From contig SCRN01000025.1 of the NCBI GenBank assembly GCA_004322045.1, positions 186,001 to 250,000 on the forward strand: a stretch of 64,000 bases of DNA, read 5' to 3'. Source of the DNA: Paraburkholderia sp. GTDB taxonomy: Bacteria > Pseudomonadota > Gammaproteobacteria > Burkholderiales > Burkholderiaceae. Numbering within the stretch: the first letter of the stretch is position 1; each line of letters starts with the position of its first letter. A program made the position numbers and the translations under genes. The notes under the pieces are model-generated. The model saw only the letters and a list, made by a program, of their open reading frames with translations, was not told the origin of the DNA and searched no databases. Positions 43,605 through 53,602 of the stretch are shown here, in pieces.

Positions 43605-44360
43605 ATGTCCGAACTCGCCGCCACTTCCATCGCCCACGTCGCGCTATGGATCTTGCTGGCCTTCTCCGTGGCAAGCTGGGCGCTGATCGTCCTCAAAACG
43701 CTGCAAGCGGTGCGCGCCGCCCGCGCCGATCGCCGCTACGAGCGCTCGTTCGAGCAGACGAGCGATCTGGCCGCCGCCGCGCGCACGAGCGAAGGGGCCG
43801 CGGCCGATAGCCCGAAGGCGCAAGTGGCCGCTGCATTCTTCGCAGCACTGGCGCTCGCGCCCGCGGCGCACACGATCCACGTCGTGCAACCGCATGAACG
43901 AGAGCCGCGCGGAGAGTACCAAGAGCGTTGCGAGCGTGCCCTCGCCCAACGTATCCGGCAGGCGCGGCGCGCATCGGATAAAGGCTTGGCGGTGCTCGCG
44001 TCGATCGGCAGCACGGCGCCTTTCGTCGGGTTGTTCGGCACAGTGTTCGGCATCATTCACGCATTGAACGCCATCTCGCATCGGGCGTCCGCGAGCATCG
44101 ACGTCGTCGCGGGGCCGATCGGCGAGGCGCTCGTCGCGACCGGCGTGGGCATCGCCGTGGCTGTGCCGGCCGTCCTCGCCTACAACTTCTTCGTCCGCCG
44201 CAGCAAGTCGCAAAACGCCGACCTGGACGACTTCGCCAACGATCTGCTCGCGCTCGCCGAGCACCGCGGTTTCACGCTTCGCACCGGAGAGCGTCAAGGC
44301 GCCGCGGGCGCATCCACTACGCCGGTTCGCGGCGAACCCGCGCGGGAGGCGCTCGCATAA
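43605..44360 (+). CDS. exbB: ExbB/TolQ/MotA-family proton channel
   Basis: A 251-residue inner-membrane protein with one N-terminal helix and a conserved helix pair. [30 protein letters not shown] and [27 protein letters not shown] are the ExbB/MotA signatures. It forms the proton channel of the TonB motor with ExbD. AAGGAG precedes the ATG. Its TAA shares one base with the exbD ATG. Confidence 0.95.
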   Translation: MSELAATSIAHVALWILLAFSVASWALIVLKTLQAVRAARADRRYERSFEQTSDLAAAARTSEGAAADSPKAQVAAAFFAALALAPAAHTIHVVQPHEREPRGEYQERCERALAQRIRQARRASDKGLAVLASIGSTAPFVGLFGTVFGIIHALNAISHRASASIDVVAGPIGEALVATGVGIAVAVPAVLAYNFFVRRSKSQNADLDDFANDLLALAEHRGFTLRTGERQGAAGASTTPVRGEPAREALA

Positions 44361-44767
44361 TGGCCTTTTCGACTCAATCGGATCAGGACGATGTCGTCAG
44401 CGAAATCAACATCACCCCGCTCGTCGACGTGATGTTGGTATTGCTCGTCGCCTTCATCGTCACCGCGCCGCTGGTAAGCCATGCGATCCGCGTCAACTTG
44501 CCCAAGACCGAAGCCACCGCGAGCGCGCCCGAGCGGCCGGTAACCGTCAGCGTCGACAAAGACGGCAATGTCTTCATCGACAAACGCCGCATCGCCCCGG
44601 AAGCACGCGATGTGCAATTCGCGCGACTGCACGCGCAGCGACCCGACGCGCCGGTCACGTTGCAAGGGGACGAAGGCACGCCATACGGCAACGTCGCGAA
44701 AGTCCTCGCAGCGCTTGAACGGGCCGGTGTGGCAAAGCTCGCAGTGTTGACGGCGCCGGTGCAGTAA
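44360..44767 (+). CDS. exbD: ExbD-family biopolymer transport protein
   Basis: A 135-residue protein with one helix (about 22-42) carrying the conserved membrane aspartate D23 in EINITPLVDVMLVLLVAFIV, and a periplasmic domain. It completes tonB-exbB-exbD. It is the last iron gene before ribBA; only 30 bases separate them. Confidence 0.95.
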   Translation: MAFSTQSDQDDVVSEINITPLVDVMLVLLVAFIVTAPLVSHAIRVNLPKTEATASAPERPVTVSVDKDGNVFIDKRRIAPEARDVQFARLHAQRPDAPVTLQGDEGTPYGNVAKVLAALERAGVAKLAVLTAPVQ

Positions 44768-44797
44768 AATACGCGCTTTCTCGAAACCACCAACGAC

Positions 44798-45928
44798 ATG
44801 TCCCTCGCCTCCACTCCCGAGATCATCGCCGAGCTCAAAGCCGGCCGGATGGTGATCCTCGTTGACGAAGAAGATCGCGAAAACGAAGGCGATCTCGTGC
44901 TCGCGGCCGATTTCGTCACCCCGGAAGCGATCAATTTCATGGCGCGCTACGGTCGCGGCTTGATTTGTCTGACGCTGACGCAAGAGCGCTGCAAACAGTT
45001 GAACCTGCCACTCATGACGTACCGAAACGGGACGCAATACGGGACCGCTTTTACCGTCAGCATCGAAGCGGCCGAAGGCGTCACGACCGGCATCTCGGCG
45101 GCCGATCGCGCCCGCACGATCGCCACCGCCGTCGCGCACGACGTGCGGCCGGAGCAAATCGTGCAGCCGGGGCACGTCTTCCCGATCATGGCGCAGCCCG
45201 GCGGCGTGCTCGTGCGCGCGGGGCACACCGAAGCCGGCTGCGATCTGACCTCGCTCGCCGGGCTTACGCCGGCGGCCGTCATCTGCGAGATCATCAAGGA
45301 CGACGGGACCATGGCGCGCCTGCCCGATCTGATCGAGTTCGCGGCGCAGCACGGCCTGAAGCTCGGCTCGATCGCCGATTTGATCCACTACCGCAGCCGC
45401 ACCGAGTCGATCGTCACGCGCGTCGCCGAGCGCACGATGCAAACGGCGCACGGCCCGTTCCGCGCGATTCTCTATCAGGATCGCCCGAGCGGTTCGCCGC
45501 ACCTCGCCCTCGTGCGCGGCACACCCGCGCCCGACATCGAAACGCCGGTGCGCGTCCATGAGCCTTTGTCGGTGCTCGATCTGCTCGAAGTCGGCGCCTC
45601 CACCCATTCGTGGACGCTCGATGCGGCGATGAAGGACATCGCGCGCCGCGACCTGGGCGTGATCGTCATGTTGAACTGCGGCGATACGAAGGATCACCTG
45701 ATCGACGTGTTCAAGGCGCTCGACGAGGAAGAAAAAGCGGCGCAGCTCAAGCGGCGGCCCGTCGATTTCAAGACTTACGGCGTCGGCGCCCAAATCTTGC
45801 GCGAACTCGGCGTCGGCAAAATGCAGGTGTTGTCGAACCCGCGCCGGCTCGGCAGCATGTCGGGTTACGGCCTCGAAGTGACGGGTTTCGTGCCGATGCC
45901 GGGCGCGAGCGCCCAGCCGAGCGCATAA
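44798..45928 (+). CDS. ribBA: 3,4-dihydroxy-2-butanone-4-phosphate synthase with degenerate GTP cyclohydrolase II domain (RibBX type)
   Basis: Residues about 1-205 are a complete Rib[18 protein letters not shown] and [17 protein letters not shown] carry the acidic metal site and catalytic histidine/glutamate region. It makes the four-carbon unit of riboflavin from ribulose 5-phosphate. Residues about 210-376 align with GTP cyclohydrolase II but lack the zinc-binding GS-C-DC cysteine cluster; the region reads [20 protein letters not shown]. This is the RibBX form known from many proteobacteria, so a separate ribA is expected elsewhere. It leads ribH-nusB. Confidence 0.95.
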   Translation: MSLASTPEIIAELKAGRMVILVDEEDRENEGDLVLAADFVTPEAINFMARYGRGLICLTLTQERCKQLNLPLMTYRNGTQYGTAFTVSIEAAEGVTTGISAADRARTIATAVAHDVRPEQIVQPGHVFPIMAQPGGVLVRAGHTEAGCDLTSLAGLTPAAVICEIIKDDGTMARLPDLIEFAAQHGLKLGSIADLIHYRSRTESIVTRVAERTMQTAHGPFRAILYQDRPSGSPHLALVRGTPAPDIETPVRVHEPLSVLDLLEVGASTHSWTLDAAMKDIARRDLGVIVMLNCGDTKDHLIDVFKALDEEEKAAQLKRRPVDFKTYGVGAQILRELGVGKMQVLSNPRRLGSMSGYGLEVTGFVPMPGASAQPSA

Positions 45929-45971
45929 TCGCACGCGAGCGCCTCTCCCCCTACTTTCTACGGACCTCCAA

Positions 45972-46478
45972 ATGGAAATCGGACAATACCAACCGAATCT
46001 CGACGGCGATGGCCTGCGCGTCGGCATCGTGCAATCGCGCTTCAACGAACCCGTCTGCAATGGGTTGGTCGACGCCTGCATCGAAGAGCTCGAACGCCTC
46101 GGCATTGCCGGCGAAGACGTCCTGCTCGTCACTGTCCCCGGCGCGCTCGAAATTCCGCTCGCATTGCAAAAGCTCGCCGAAAGCGGTCAGTTCGATGCAT
46201 TGATCGCGCTCGGTGCCGTGATCCGCGGGGAAACGTATCACTTCGAACTCGTTTCGAACGAAAGCGCCGCGGGCGTCACCCGCATCGGGCTCGACTTCGG
46301 CATCCCGGTTGCCAACGGCGTGCTGACGACCGATACCGACGACCAAGCCGTCGTCCGCATGACCGAAAAGGGTCGCGACGCCGCGCGCGTGGCAGTCGAG
46401 ATGGCGAATCTGTCGGTCGCGCTCGAGCAACTGGGCGGCGATGAGGACGAGGACGAAGAACAAGAGGACGAGGCATGA
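45972..46478 (+). CDS. ribH: 6,7-dimethyl-8-ribityllumazine synthase
   Basis: Condenses the RibB product with the RibD product to the lumazine precursor of riboflavin. The 168-residue protein has the family marks [45 protein letters not shown] and [17 protein letters not shown]. It ends in an unusual run of acidic residues ([12 protein letters not shown]) after the conserved core. Its stop overlaps nusB by four bases. Confidence 0.97.
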   Translation: MEIGQYQPNLDGDGLRVGIVQSRFNEPVCNGLVDACIEELERLGIAGEDVLLVTVPGALEIPLALQKLAESGQFDALIALGAVIRGETYHFELVSNESAAGVTRIGLDFGIPVANGVLTTDTDDQAVVRMTEKGRDAARVAVEMANLSVALEQLGGDEDEDEEQEDEA

Positions 46479-46912
46479 AGAGCGCCCGTCGACGTTCCCG
46501 CGAATTGGCCACGCAGGGGCTGTACCAGTGGCTGCTGTCGGGCGCGCCCGCAGGCGAAATCGACGCCCAGCTGCGCGGGGCGCAAGGCTTCGACAAGGCC
46601 GATCACGAACACCTCGATGCGCTGCTGAACGGCGTGATCCGCGAGAACGAAGCGCTCTCGGCCGATCTCGTGCCGTGCCTGGACCGGCCCATCGAGCAAC
46701 TCTCGCCCGTCGAACGGGCGGTATTGCTCGTGGCCGCGTTCGAATTCAAGCATCACATCGAGATCCCGTATCGCGTCGTCATCAACGAAGCCGTCGAGCT
46801 CGCGAAGACGTTCGGCGGTTCGGACGGCTACAAGTACGTCAATGGCGTGCTCGACAAGCTCGCGTTGCAGTTGCGGGCTACGGAAGCACAGGCAGGCCGG
46901 GCCAACCGCTGA
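46475..46912 (+). CDS. nusB: transcription antitermination factor NusB
   Basis: A 145-residue all-helical RNA-binding protein that joins NusE on boxA RNA of rRNA operons. It shows the N-terminal [20 protein letters not shown] and the C-terminal [45 protein letters not shown] signatures. It overlaps ribH by four bases, the usual ribH-nusB coupling. Confidence 0.97.
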   Translation: MKSARRRSRELATQGLYQWLLSGAPAGEIDAQLRGAQGFDKADHEHLDALLNGVIRENEALSADLVPCLDRPIEQLSPVERAVLLVAAFEFKHHIEIPYRVVINEAVELAKTFGGSDGYKYVNGVLDKLALQLRATEAQAGRANR

Positions 46913-46985
46913 ACCCCAGCCGGTTGCCCTTTCGCGCGCGTGCCGCGACCCGGCCCGCGTCGACCGAATTCGAATGGTTGATTGG

Positions 46986-48179
46986 ATGAATATCGCTGCA
47001 GAACCGCTCGCAAAGTTGGCGTCGCGCGTCGACGCAATCGCTCCGTTCTACGTCATGGAGCTCGCCAAAGAAGCGCGGCAGCTCGAAGCGGCGGGACGGC
47101 ACATCATCCATATGGGCATCGGCGAGCCTGACTTCACGGCGCCCGAGCCGGTGGTCGAGGCTGCGGCCCAAGCGCTGCGGCGCGGCGTAACGCAATATAC
47201 CGGGGCGCTCGGCATCGCACCGCTGCGCGAAGCGATCGCCGCGTATTACCAGTCGAACTACGGGCTCATCGTCGATCCCGCACGCATCGTAATCACGGCC
47301 GGCGCATCCGCCGCGCTGCTTCTCGCCTGCGCCGCGCTCGTCGACCGCGACGACGAAGTGCTCATGCCCGATCCGTCCTACCCGTGCAATCGCCACTTCG
47401 TGGCCACCATGGAAGGCAAGCCGGTGCTCGTGCCGAGCGGGCCGGACGCGCGCTTTCAGCTGACGGCGGCCGAGATCGAACACCGCTGGGGCGAACGAAC
47501 GCGCGGCGTATTGCTCGCTTCGCCGTCCAACCCCACGGGCACGTCGATCGAACCCGCCGAACTCGAGCGGATCGTCAAAGCCGTGCGCGCTCGCGGCGGG
47601 TTTACGATCGTCGACGAAATCTATCAAGGGCTGTCGTACGATGCGCGGCCGGTCTCGGCGCTTTCGTTCGGTGACGACGTGGTCACCGTCAATAGCTTCT
47701 CGAAGTACTTCAACATGACCGGCTGGCGGTTGGGCTGGCTCGTCGTGCCGCCTTCGATGGTGGGCGCGTTCGAGAAACTCGCGCAGAATCTGTTCATCTG
47801 CGCATCGGCGCTCGCGCAGCATGCGGCGCTCGCCTGCTTCGAGCCCGAGACGATCGCGATCTACGAAGGACGCCGCCTCGAATTCAAGCATCGGCGCGAC
47901 TTCATCGTGCCGGCGCTCGAACGGCTGGGCTTCTCGGTCCCCGTCATGCCCGACGGCGCGTTCTATGTCTATGCCAACTGCCGCGGCGTACCGCACCCGG
48001 CGGCCGGCGACAGCGCCGCGCTCACGAAAGCCATGCTCCACGACGCCGGCGTCGTCCTCGTGCCGGGTCTGGATTTCGGCCACCATGCACCGCGCGACTA
48101 CATCCGTTTGTCGTATGCAACCGCATATGCGTCGCTCGAAGAGGCCGTCACACGTCTCGCCCGGCTATTCGGGCATTGA
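46986..48179 (+). CDS. class I/II PLP-dependent aminotransferase
   Basis: A fold-type I aminotransferase of 397 residues. The PLP lysine is K240 in NSFSKYFNMTGWRLGW. Other marks are the N-terminal HMGIGEPDFTAPEPV, ASPSNPTGTSI, and IVDEIYQGLSY. It resembles aspartate/alanine-type transaminases that conventionally follow nusB in Burkholderia. The exact amino donor cannot be set from sequence. ATG 46986 is the choice; an ATG four codons upstream is possible. An intrinsic terminator follows. Confidence 0.9.
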   Translation: MNIAAEPLAKLASRVDAIAPFYVMELAKEARQLEAAGRHIIHMGIGEPDFTAPEPVVEAAAQALRRGVTQYTGALGIAPLREAIAAYYQSNYGLIVDPARIVITAGASAALLLACAALVDRDDEVLMPDPSYPCNRHFVATMEGKPVLVPSGPDARFQLTAAEIEHRWGERTRGVLLASPSNPTGTSIEPAELERIVKAVRARGGFTIVDEIYQGLSYDARPVSALSFGDDVVTVNSFSKYFNMTGWRLGWLVVPPSMVGAFEKLAQNLFICASALAQHAALACFEPETIAIYEGRRLEFKHRRDFIVPALERLGFSVPVMPDGAFYVYANCRGVPHPAAGDSAALTKAMLHDAGVVLVPGLDFGHHAPRDYIRLSYATAYASLEEAVTRLARLFGH

Positions 48180-48228
48180 TGGCGTAGACGAGCGACGGCC
48201 GCGGTATCGAGCCTTGCCGCTTTGGGCG

Positions 48229-48260
48229 AAAAAAAAGCACCTTCACAGGTGCTTTTTTTT
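48229..48260. terminator. bidirectional intrinsic terminator
   Basis: AAGCACCT-TCAC-AGGTGCTT flanked by eight A on the left and eight T on the right, between the convergent aminotransferase and lytic transglycosylase genes. It works on both strands. Confidence 0.92.
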
Positions 48261-48308
48261 ATTGGTGCGGGTAAGTCCGCCGCTGGCTGCCTATGCGAGA
48301 AGCTCCGC

Positions 48309-49451
48309 CTATGCGCCGAGCTCCGCCTGCGCGCGATGCCGCGGCGCGCCGACACCTGCCGAATCGTCGGAAGTCGCTGCCGGTGCGGACGTACCACCCG
48401 TGCTCGTCTTCGTTTGCGGGCTGCCCGGATGGCCGTTATCGAGCGCAACTTGCACGCGCTTGGTCGAGACGACAATCTGCTTTTGCGGCGCCTGCGGCGC
48501 GTTGATCGGCACCGATCGACCGCGCGCCACGTCGCGCAAACGGCCACGCTCGGCCAATACCTTGGCGCCGTAGCCGCCGTCGTCCTGCGAGGTCGAACCG
48601 ACGTAAAGACGCAGCCCGTCGGCCAGCGAGCCGCCGCGCGCGATGCAGTCTTTCAGCACGACCGCGCCGACGGTAATGTTCGCGAGGGGTTCGAGCGCAG
48701 CGCCCGGGCCGCCGAAATAGCGAAACTTGTCGGAGTGGACCTTCGACATGACCTGCATGAGCCCTTGCGCCCCAACGCCGCTTTCCGCGTACGGATTGAA
48801 GCCCGATTCGATCGCCATGACTGCGAGCAGCAGCAAAGGATCGAGACCGATTTGGCGGCCCGTGTCGAACGCCGCCTTGACGAGTTCGCCGACGGGCTCT
48901 TGAGCGACGTGATACCGCCGCGACAGATACGACGTCACGAGCGCCTGCTCGCGCGCCGAAACGAGCACGCGGTCGTCGCGTGCGTCGGCCGAGACGTGCT
49001 GCGACGAGATCATCTTGGCAAGCAGATAAAGATTCGACGGCGTGAGGCTAGTCGGCAACCGCCCGTCGAACGAGGGGGCCGAGCCCGTCAGCACAAGGCC
49101 GCTCGCGCCGCTGCCATCGAAGGCGCCGTCATAGCTCGTGTTGTCGAGCCCGGCGGCCGCGCCGGGCGTGTCCTCGCTCGTCTCCGGTGCGGATGGGCCG
49201 AACGCGGGCAACGGATGCCCGCTCAACAGCCGCGCCGGACCCGCTTGGACGGCAGCCGAGATGAACGGCGTCAAGCGCGCGGCCAGCGTGCCTCGCACGG
49301 TGGGCAACAGCCAAAGCGCGAGCGCGACGAGGACGGCGCAAGCGCCCACGACACTAAACAGATGGTGACTGACACGCGTCCCACGGCGCAGCGCGGTTCG
49401 AATCGCTGCGGCAAAGCTGCCGTCGGGACGCCACGATAACCAAGCATTCAT
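48309..49451 (-). CDS. membrane-anchored lytic transglycosylase (SLT domain)
   Basis: A 380-residue murein enzyme with an N-terminal membrane anchor (about 33-50), a Ser/Pro/Ala-rich linker and a C-terminal SLT domain. The catalytic glutamate is E215 in AVMAIESGFNPYAESGVGAQGLMQVM, and LANITVGAVVLKDCIARGGSLADGLRLYVG continues the lysozyme-like fold. It cleaves glycan strands of peptidoglycan to 1,6-anhydromuramic ends. The tail beyond about residue 330 is low-complexity. It is convergent with the aminotransferase gene. Confidence 0.92.
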   Translation of the reverse strand: MNAWLSWRPDGSFAAAIRTALRRGTRVSHHLFSVVGACAVLVALALWLLPTVRGTLAARLTPFISAAVQAGPARLLSGHPLPAFGPSAPETSEDTPGAAAGLDNTSYDGAFDGSGASGLVLTGSAPSFDGRLPTSLTPSNLYLLAKMISSQHVSADARDDRVLVSAREQALVTSYLSRRYHVAQEPVGELVKAAFDTGRQIGLDPLLLLAVMAIESGFNPYAESGVGAQGLMQVMSKVHSDKFRYFGGPGAALEPLANITVGAVVLKDCIARGGSLADGLRLYVGSTSQDDGGYGAKVLAERGRLRDVARGRSVPINAPQAPQKQIVVSTKRVQVALDNGHPGSPQTKTSTGGTSAPAATSDDSAGVGAPRHRAQAELGA

Positions 49452-50056
49452 ACAGTTCTCCCATTGAGCATGGCTCGTCCCGACGGGTACTGCGGCGCAC
49501 GCGCGCCAACCGAGAGGAAAGAGCCAAGGCGTCGCGAGCCTTGGTTCGGGACCGCGGCGACGCCGGGATACGGCAAGCTACCGTCATCGACGGCAACGCA
49601 CCGTGTGGAGAGCCACATCGGAGCAAAAGGACCGGCGGCACGCCTTTGGGCATGCACACGGTGACTCTCACGCGAAAGCCAGCGGCAACGCGCTGGCGGA
49701 AGACAACTCTTTGGGCCGTAGAACGCCGTGCAGGGCGGCGTACGGCAACGCGACACTCTTGGCCGCGAGCTGGACCGGGGCAGTCAACTCAAAACGACTT
49801 GGCCCTGCAGCCAATGTGGGACGGATTCTAGCAGGCTTTTATAGATCGTCAATGCTACAAATCGGCAAAATGATAACAAAATGTAATAAAGAGAGGCGGC
49901 TGAAGGGCTAAAATCCGCGCCCCGCGCGCGTTTCGACCCATTTTGCTTTTGCGCTCCTGCGCGAACGTCGATACGCGGTGCAGGTAAAATCGTCGGCTTG
50001 CTGCGCCCGAGGCATCGAGCGCTTCCACGGCTACAGTCGTAGGCTCAACAAATCGT
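49452..50056. other. intergenic region upstream of ubiD
   Basis: About 600 bases between the divergent transglycosylase and ubiD genes. Open frames are present but unsupported. The right half (about 49830-49920) is AT-rich (TTTTATAG, AATGATAACAAAATG), consistent with promoters. No recognisable RNA motif or operator was seen. Confidence 0.4.
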
Positions 50057-51631
50057 ATGAAATACAAGGATCTACGGGACTTCATCGGCCGCCTCGAAGC
50101 CCTCGGCGAGATGCGGCGCGTGCCCGATAACGTCTCCCCCGTGCTCGAAATGACGGATCTCTGCGATCGTGTCCTGCGCGCGGGCGGCCCCGCGCTGCTG
50201 TTCGAGTCGCCGACGGGGTACCCGTTCCCGGTGCTCGGCAATCTCTTCGGCACGACGCGGCGGATCGCGCTGGGCATGGGCATCGACGAGACCGCTGCAG
50301 CCGAGGAAGGCGCGGCGCTGCGCTCGCTGCGCGACGTAGGGCGGCTGCTGTCGGCTTTGAAGGAGCCGGAGCCGCCCAAAGGGCTCAAAGATGCCGGCAA
50401 GCTGTTCTCGCTCGCGAAGGCGGTGTGGGATATGGCGCCCAAGACAGTGAGCGCCCCACCCTGCCAAGAGATCGTGTGGGAAGGCGCCGACGTCGATCTC
50501 GCCCGCCTGCCGATCCAAACTTGCTGGCCGCGCGACGCCGCCCCGCTCGTGACCTGGGGGCTGACGGTGACGCGTGGGCCGAACAAGCCGCGGCAGAACC
50601 TCGGCATTTACCGGCAGCAGTTGATCGGCCGCAACAAGCTCATCATGCGCTGGCTCGCGCATCGGGGCGGCGCGCTCGATTTCCGCGAATTCGCGCTCGC
50701 CAATCCGGGCAAGCCGTATCCGGTCGCCGTCGTCCTCGGCGCCGATCCGGCCACGATTCTGGGTGCGGTGACGCCTGTGCCAGACACGTTGTCGGAGTAT
50801 CAATTCGCCGGGCTGCTGCGCGGCGCGCGCACCGAGTTGGCGCGATGCCTGACGCCCGGCGTCGATACGCTGCAAGTGCCCGCGCGCGCGGAGATCGTCC
50901 TCGAAGGGTTCATCTATCCGCAACACGGTGCGCCGGAGGCTGCGCCCGCAGGCGCTCCGCCGAGGCCGTCCCGAGGCGCGGCGGCAGGTTACGAGCATGC
51001 GCTCGAAGGGCCGTACGGCGATCACACGGGCTACTACAACGAACAGGAATGGTTTCCCGTGTTCACCGTCGATCGCATCACGATGCGGCGCGACGCGATC
51101 TATCACTCCACGTACACGGGCAAACCACCCGACGAACCCGCCATGCTCGGCGTCGCGCTCAATGAAGTGTTCGTGCCGCTTCTGCAAAAGCAGTTCCCCG
51201 AAATCACCGACTTCTATCTGCCCCCCGAAGGCTGCAGCTATCGGATGGCGATCGTGCAGATGAAGAAGAGCTACGCAGGACACGCCAAACGCGTCATGTT
51301 CGGCGTTTGGAGCTTCTTACGGCAGTTCATGTATACGAAGTTCATCGTCGTCGTCGATGAAGACGTGAACGTGCGCGACTGGAAAGAGGTGATCTGGGCG
51401 ATCACGACGCGCGTCGACCCGGCGCGCGACACGGTTCTCGTCGAACGCACCCCCATCGACTATCTCGACTTCGCCTCGCCCGTCGCGGGCCTCGGCTCGA
51501 AGATGGGGCTCGACGCCACCAACAAGTGGCCCGGCGAAACCGATCGCGAATGGGGCCGGCCGATCGCCATGGACCCGGCCGTGAAAACGCGTGTCGACGC
51601 TTTGTACGAACGCCTGGGGCTCGGCCGCTGA
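50057..51631 (+). CDS. ubiD: 4-hydroxy-3-polyprenylbenzoate decarboxylase
   Basis: A 524-residue UbiD enzyme that decarboxylates the ubiquinone precursor using prenylated FMN supplied by UbiX. It has the family start [39 protein letters not shown], and [36 protein letters not shown] containing the conserved E and R of the decarboxylase site. Length and spacing are typical. It is a single gene with its own upstream region. Confidence 0.97.
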   Translation: MKYKDLRDFIGRLEALGEMRRVPDNVSPVLEMTDLCDRVLRAGGPALLFESPTGYPFPVLGNLFGTTRRIALGMGIDETAAAEEGAALRSLRDVGRLLSALKEPEPPKGLKDAGKLFSLAKAVWDMAPKTVSAPPCQEIVWEGADVDLARLPIQTCWPRDAAPLVTWGLTVTRGPNKPRQNLGIYRQQLIGRNKLIMRWLAHRGGALDFREFALANPGKPYPVAVVLGADPATILGAVTPVPDTLSEYQFAGLLRGARTELARCLTPGVDTLQVPARAEIVLEGFIYPQHGAPEAAPAGAPPRPSRGAAAGYEHALEGPYGDHTGYYNEQEWFPVFTVDRITMRRDAIYHSTYTGKPPDEPAMLGVALNEVFVPLLQKQFPEITDFYLPPEGCSYRMAIVQMKKSYAGHAKRVMFGVWSFLRQFMYTKFIVVVDEDVNVRDWKEVIWAITTRVDPARDTVLVERTPIDYLDFASPVAGLGSKMGLDATNKWPGETDREWGRPIAMDPAVKTRVDALYERLGLGR

Positions 51632-51679
51632 TATCAAGCGGCGGGCGCTTATTCGACTTGCATAGGAGCCGTCATCGTC

Positions 51680-52750
51680 ATGAGTACTGCGCACGCCGCC
51701 CAAGCGGCTGTCACGACCTATCGCGGCCCCGCCGTCGAAAACCGGCATGTGGCCCACGTTGCCGTGACCGATGCGGCGGGCCGCCTGCTCTATGCTTTCG
51801 GCGATCCGCATCGCCCGACGCTGCCGCGCTCGGCCGTCAAACCGGCGCAGGCGCTGGCCGTGCTAGAAACCGGGGCGCTCGAGCGCTTCGGGTTCGACGA
51901 AGCGGATCTCGCACTGATGTGCGCATCGCACAACAGCGAAGAGCGCCATATCGCGCGCGCACGGGCCATGCTCGCGAAAGCGCACGTAACCGAGGACGAT
52001 CTGCGCTGCGGTGGCCATCCAGCCATTTCCGACGAAGTGCAACGCGCCTGGATCAAGCGGGACTTCACCCCGACGCCCGCGTGCAGCAACTGCTCCGGCA
52101 AGCATGCCGGGATGTTGGCGGCTGCATTGGCGATGGGCGCGCAAACGAAGGACTACGAAAGGCCCGAGCACCCGCTGCAGCGGCACGTCAGATCCACGCT
52201 GGCGGAACTCGTGGGTCTGAACGAGGCAGACATCGCCTGGGGCACCGACGGTTGCAACCTGCCCACGCCGAGCTTTGCCCTCGACCGCCTAGCGCTGCTC
52301 TTCGTGAAGCTCGCTGCCGCCGCCGATGTGGTCACGCCTGCATCGCCGCGGGAAGCGGCGCTCGCGCGCATCTATCGGGCGATGACGGCGCACCCGGAGC
52401 TCGTCGCCGGTAACGGGCGCTACTGCACCGCGCTCATGAGCGCATTTGGCGGCGATGTCGTCGGCAAAGTCGGCGCGGAGGGCAGCTACGGCCTCGGCGT
52501 GCGCGCCGGTGCGCATGGTGTCGAAGGCGTCGCGGGTCCGATCGGCGTCGCCGTGAAAGTCGAAGACGGCAACGGCGCCGTATTGACGACCGTGGTTACC
52601 GAAGTGCTGCATCAGCTTCAGATCGGCACACCGCAACAGCGCGCACAGTTGGATGCTTTCCGCGCGCCGAGGATCAAAAACACCGTGGGGCTCGAAGTCG
52701 GGCGCACAGAGGTATGCGTCCCGCTTGCGCGGCAAGCAACGTCGACCTGA
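51680..52750 (+). CDS. L-asparaginase II family (Rhizobium etli type)
   Basis: A 356-residue asparaginase of the serine-lysine class, unrelated to E. coli AnsB. The active-site motifs LPRSAVKPAQA (S51, K54) and ACSNCSGKHAGML (C135, C138, K141) match the thermolabile zinc-modulated family. It hydrolyses asparagine to aspartate and ammonia. It precedes the LysE-type exporter by 70 bases, so a joint amino-acid homeostasis role is possible. Confidence 0.93.
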   Translation: MSTAHAAQAAVTTYRGPAVENRHVAHVAVTDAAGRLLYAFGDPHRPTLPRSAVKPAQALAVLETGALERFGFDEADLALMCASHNSEERHIARARAMLAKAHVTEDDLRCGGHPAISDEVQRAWIKRDFTPTPACSNCSGKHAGMLAAALAMGAQTKDYERPEHPLQRHVRSTLAELVGLNEADIAWGTDGCNLPTPSFALDRLALLFVKLAAAADVVTPASPREAALARIYRAMTAHPELVAGNGRYCTALMSAFGGDVVGKVGAEGSYGLGVRAGAHGVEGVAGPIGVAVKVEDGNGAVLTTVVTEVLHQLQIGTPQQRAQLDAFRAPRIKNTVGLEVGRTEVCVPLARQATST

Positions 52751-52819
52751 TGGGTCGACACGCGGATACGCGCTCGACCTCGACCGCTCGTTCCCATTCG
52801 TACATACAGTTAGTGCAGC

Positions 52820-53485
52820 ATGCATCCGGTATCGCTCTTATCCAACGGCTTTTTCCTGTCGCTTTCGCTGTGCCTCGACATCGGCATCGTCAATGTCGCG
52901 ATTCTCTCGCGCACCCTGTCGCAGGGGTTTGCGCCCGGCTTCTGGCTCGGGCTCGGCTCGTGCTTCGGCGATCTCGTCTATGCGACGCTAGCGCTGGCGG
53001 GCATGTCGGCGCTGCTTCAGTTCGACGCCGTGCGCTGGGTCGTCTGGATCGGCGGCGCGACCATGCTGCTGTACCTGACCTGGAAAATGGCATGTGAGGC
53101 GTTCGTGCCGGCGCAACCGGCAACCGGCACACCTGCGGATACGGACAAGAGCGCAAGGCGCGGCTTCGCTCGCGGCATCGCGCTGGCGATGTCGTCGCCG
53201 TCGGCCATTTTGTGGTTCGCGGCCGTCGGCGGCGCGCTCATTGCGAAAGCCGGCGCCACGAGCACGCGCACGGCGTCGATTTTCCTCATCGGCTTCTTTT
53301 TAGGCGGGCTCGCCTGGACGGTGTTCATCTGCGTGCTCGCGAGCCACGGCAGGAAGCACGCCGGTGCGTCGCTGCTGCGCGGATGCCATGTCGTCTCCGC
53401 CCTGCTGTTCGCTTATCTGGCCTACAGCGTCATCTTCGACGGCTATCGCGATCTGATCCTGCACGCTTCGCACGCGACCGTGTGA
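52820..53485 (+). CDS. LysE/RhtB-family amino-acid exporter
   Basis: A 221-residue membrane protein with about six helices. The N-terminal GVAPGFWLGLGSCFGDLVYA-like pattern is modified here to QGFAPGFWLGLGSCFGDLVY, a recognisable LysE signature, followed by WIGGATMLLYLTWK and SSPSAILWFAAVGGAL. It would export an amino acid or homoserine-like compound. The substrate is not predictable. It lies after the asparaginase on the same strand. Confidence 0.9.
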   Translation: MHPVSLLSNGFFLSLSLCLDIGIVNVAILSRTLSQGFAPGFWLGLGSCFGDLVYATLALAGMSALLQFDAVRWVVWIGGATMLLYLTWKMACEAFVPAQPATGTPADTDKSARRGFARGIALAMSSPSAILWFAAVGGALIAKAGATSTRTASIFLIGFFLGGLAWTVFICVLASHGRKHAGASLLRGCHVVSALLFAYLAYSVIFDGYRDLILHASHATV

Positions 53486-53602
53486 GTTAGAGTTCGTCCA
53501 TGTTCGAACGGCGCCCACGGTTGACCCGCGCAACTTGCAACGGGTCAACGGCGTCGACGCCACTCAGCCGCCGGTGGAACACGAGACGGCAGCGTCGCTC
53601 TC

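Noticed and set aside
44294-46132. 612-codon minus-strand frame across exbD-ribBA
   Set aside because: Antisense to exbD and ribBA, both firmly identified; a high-GC shadow.
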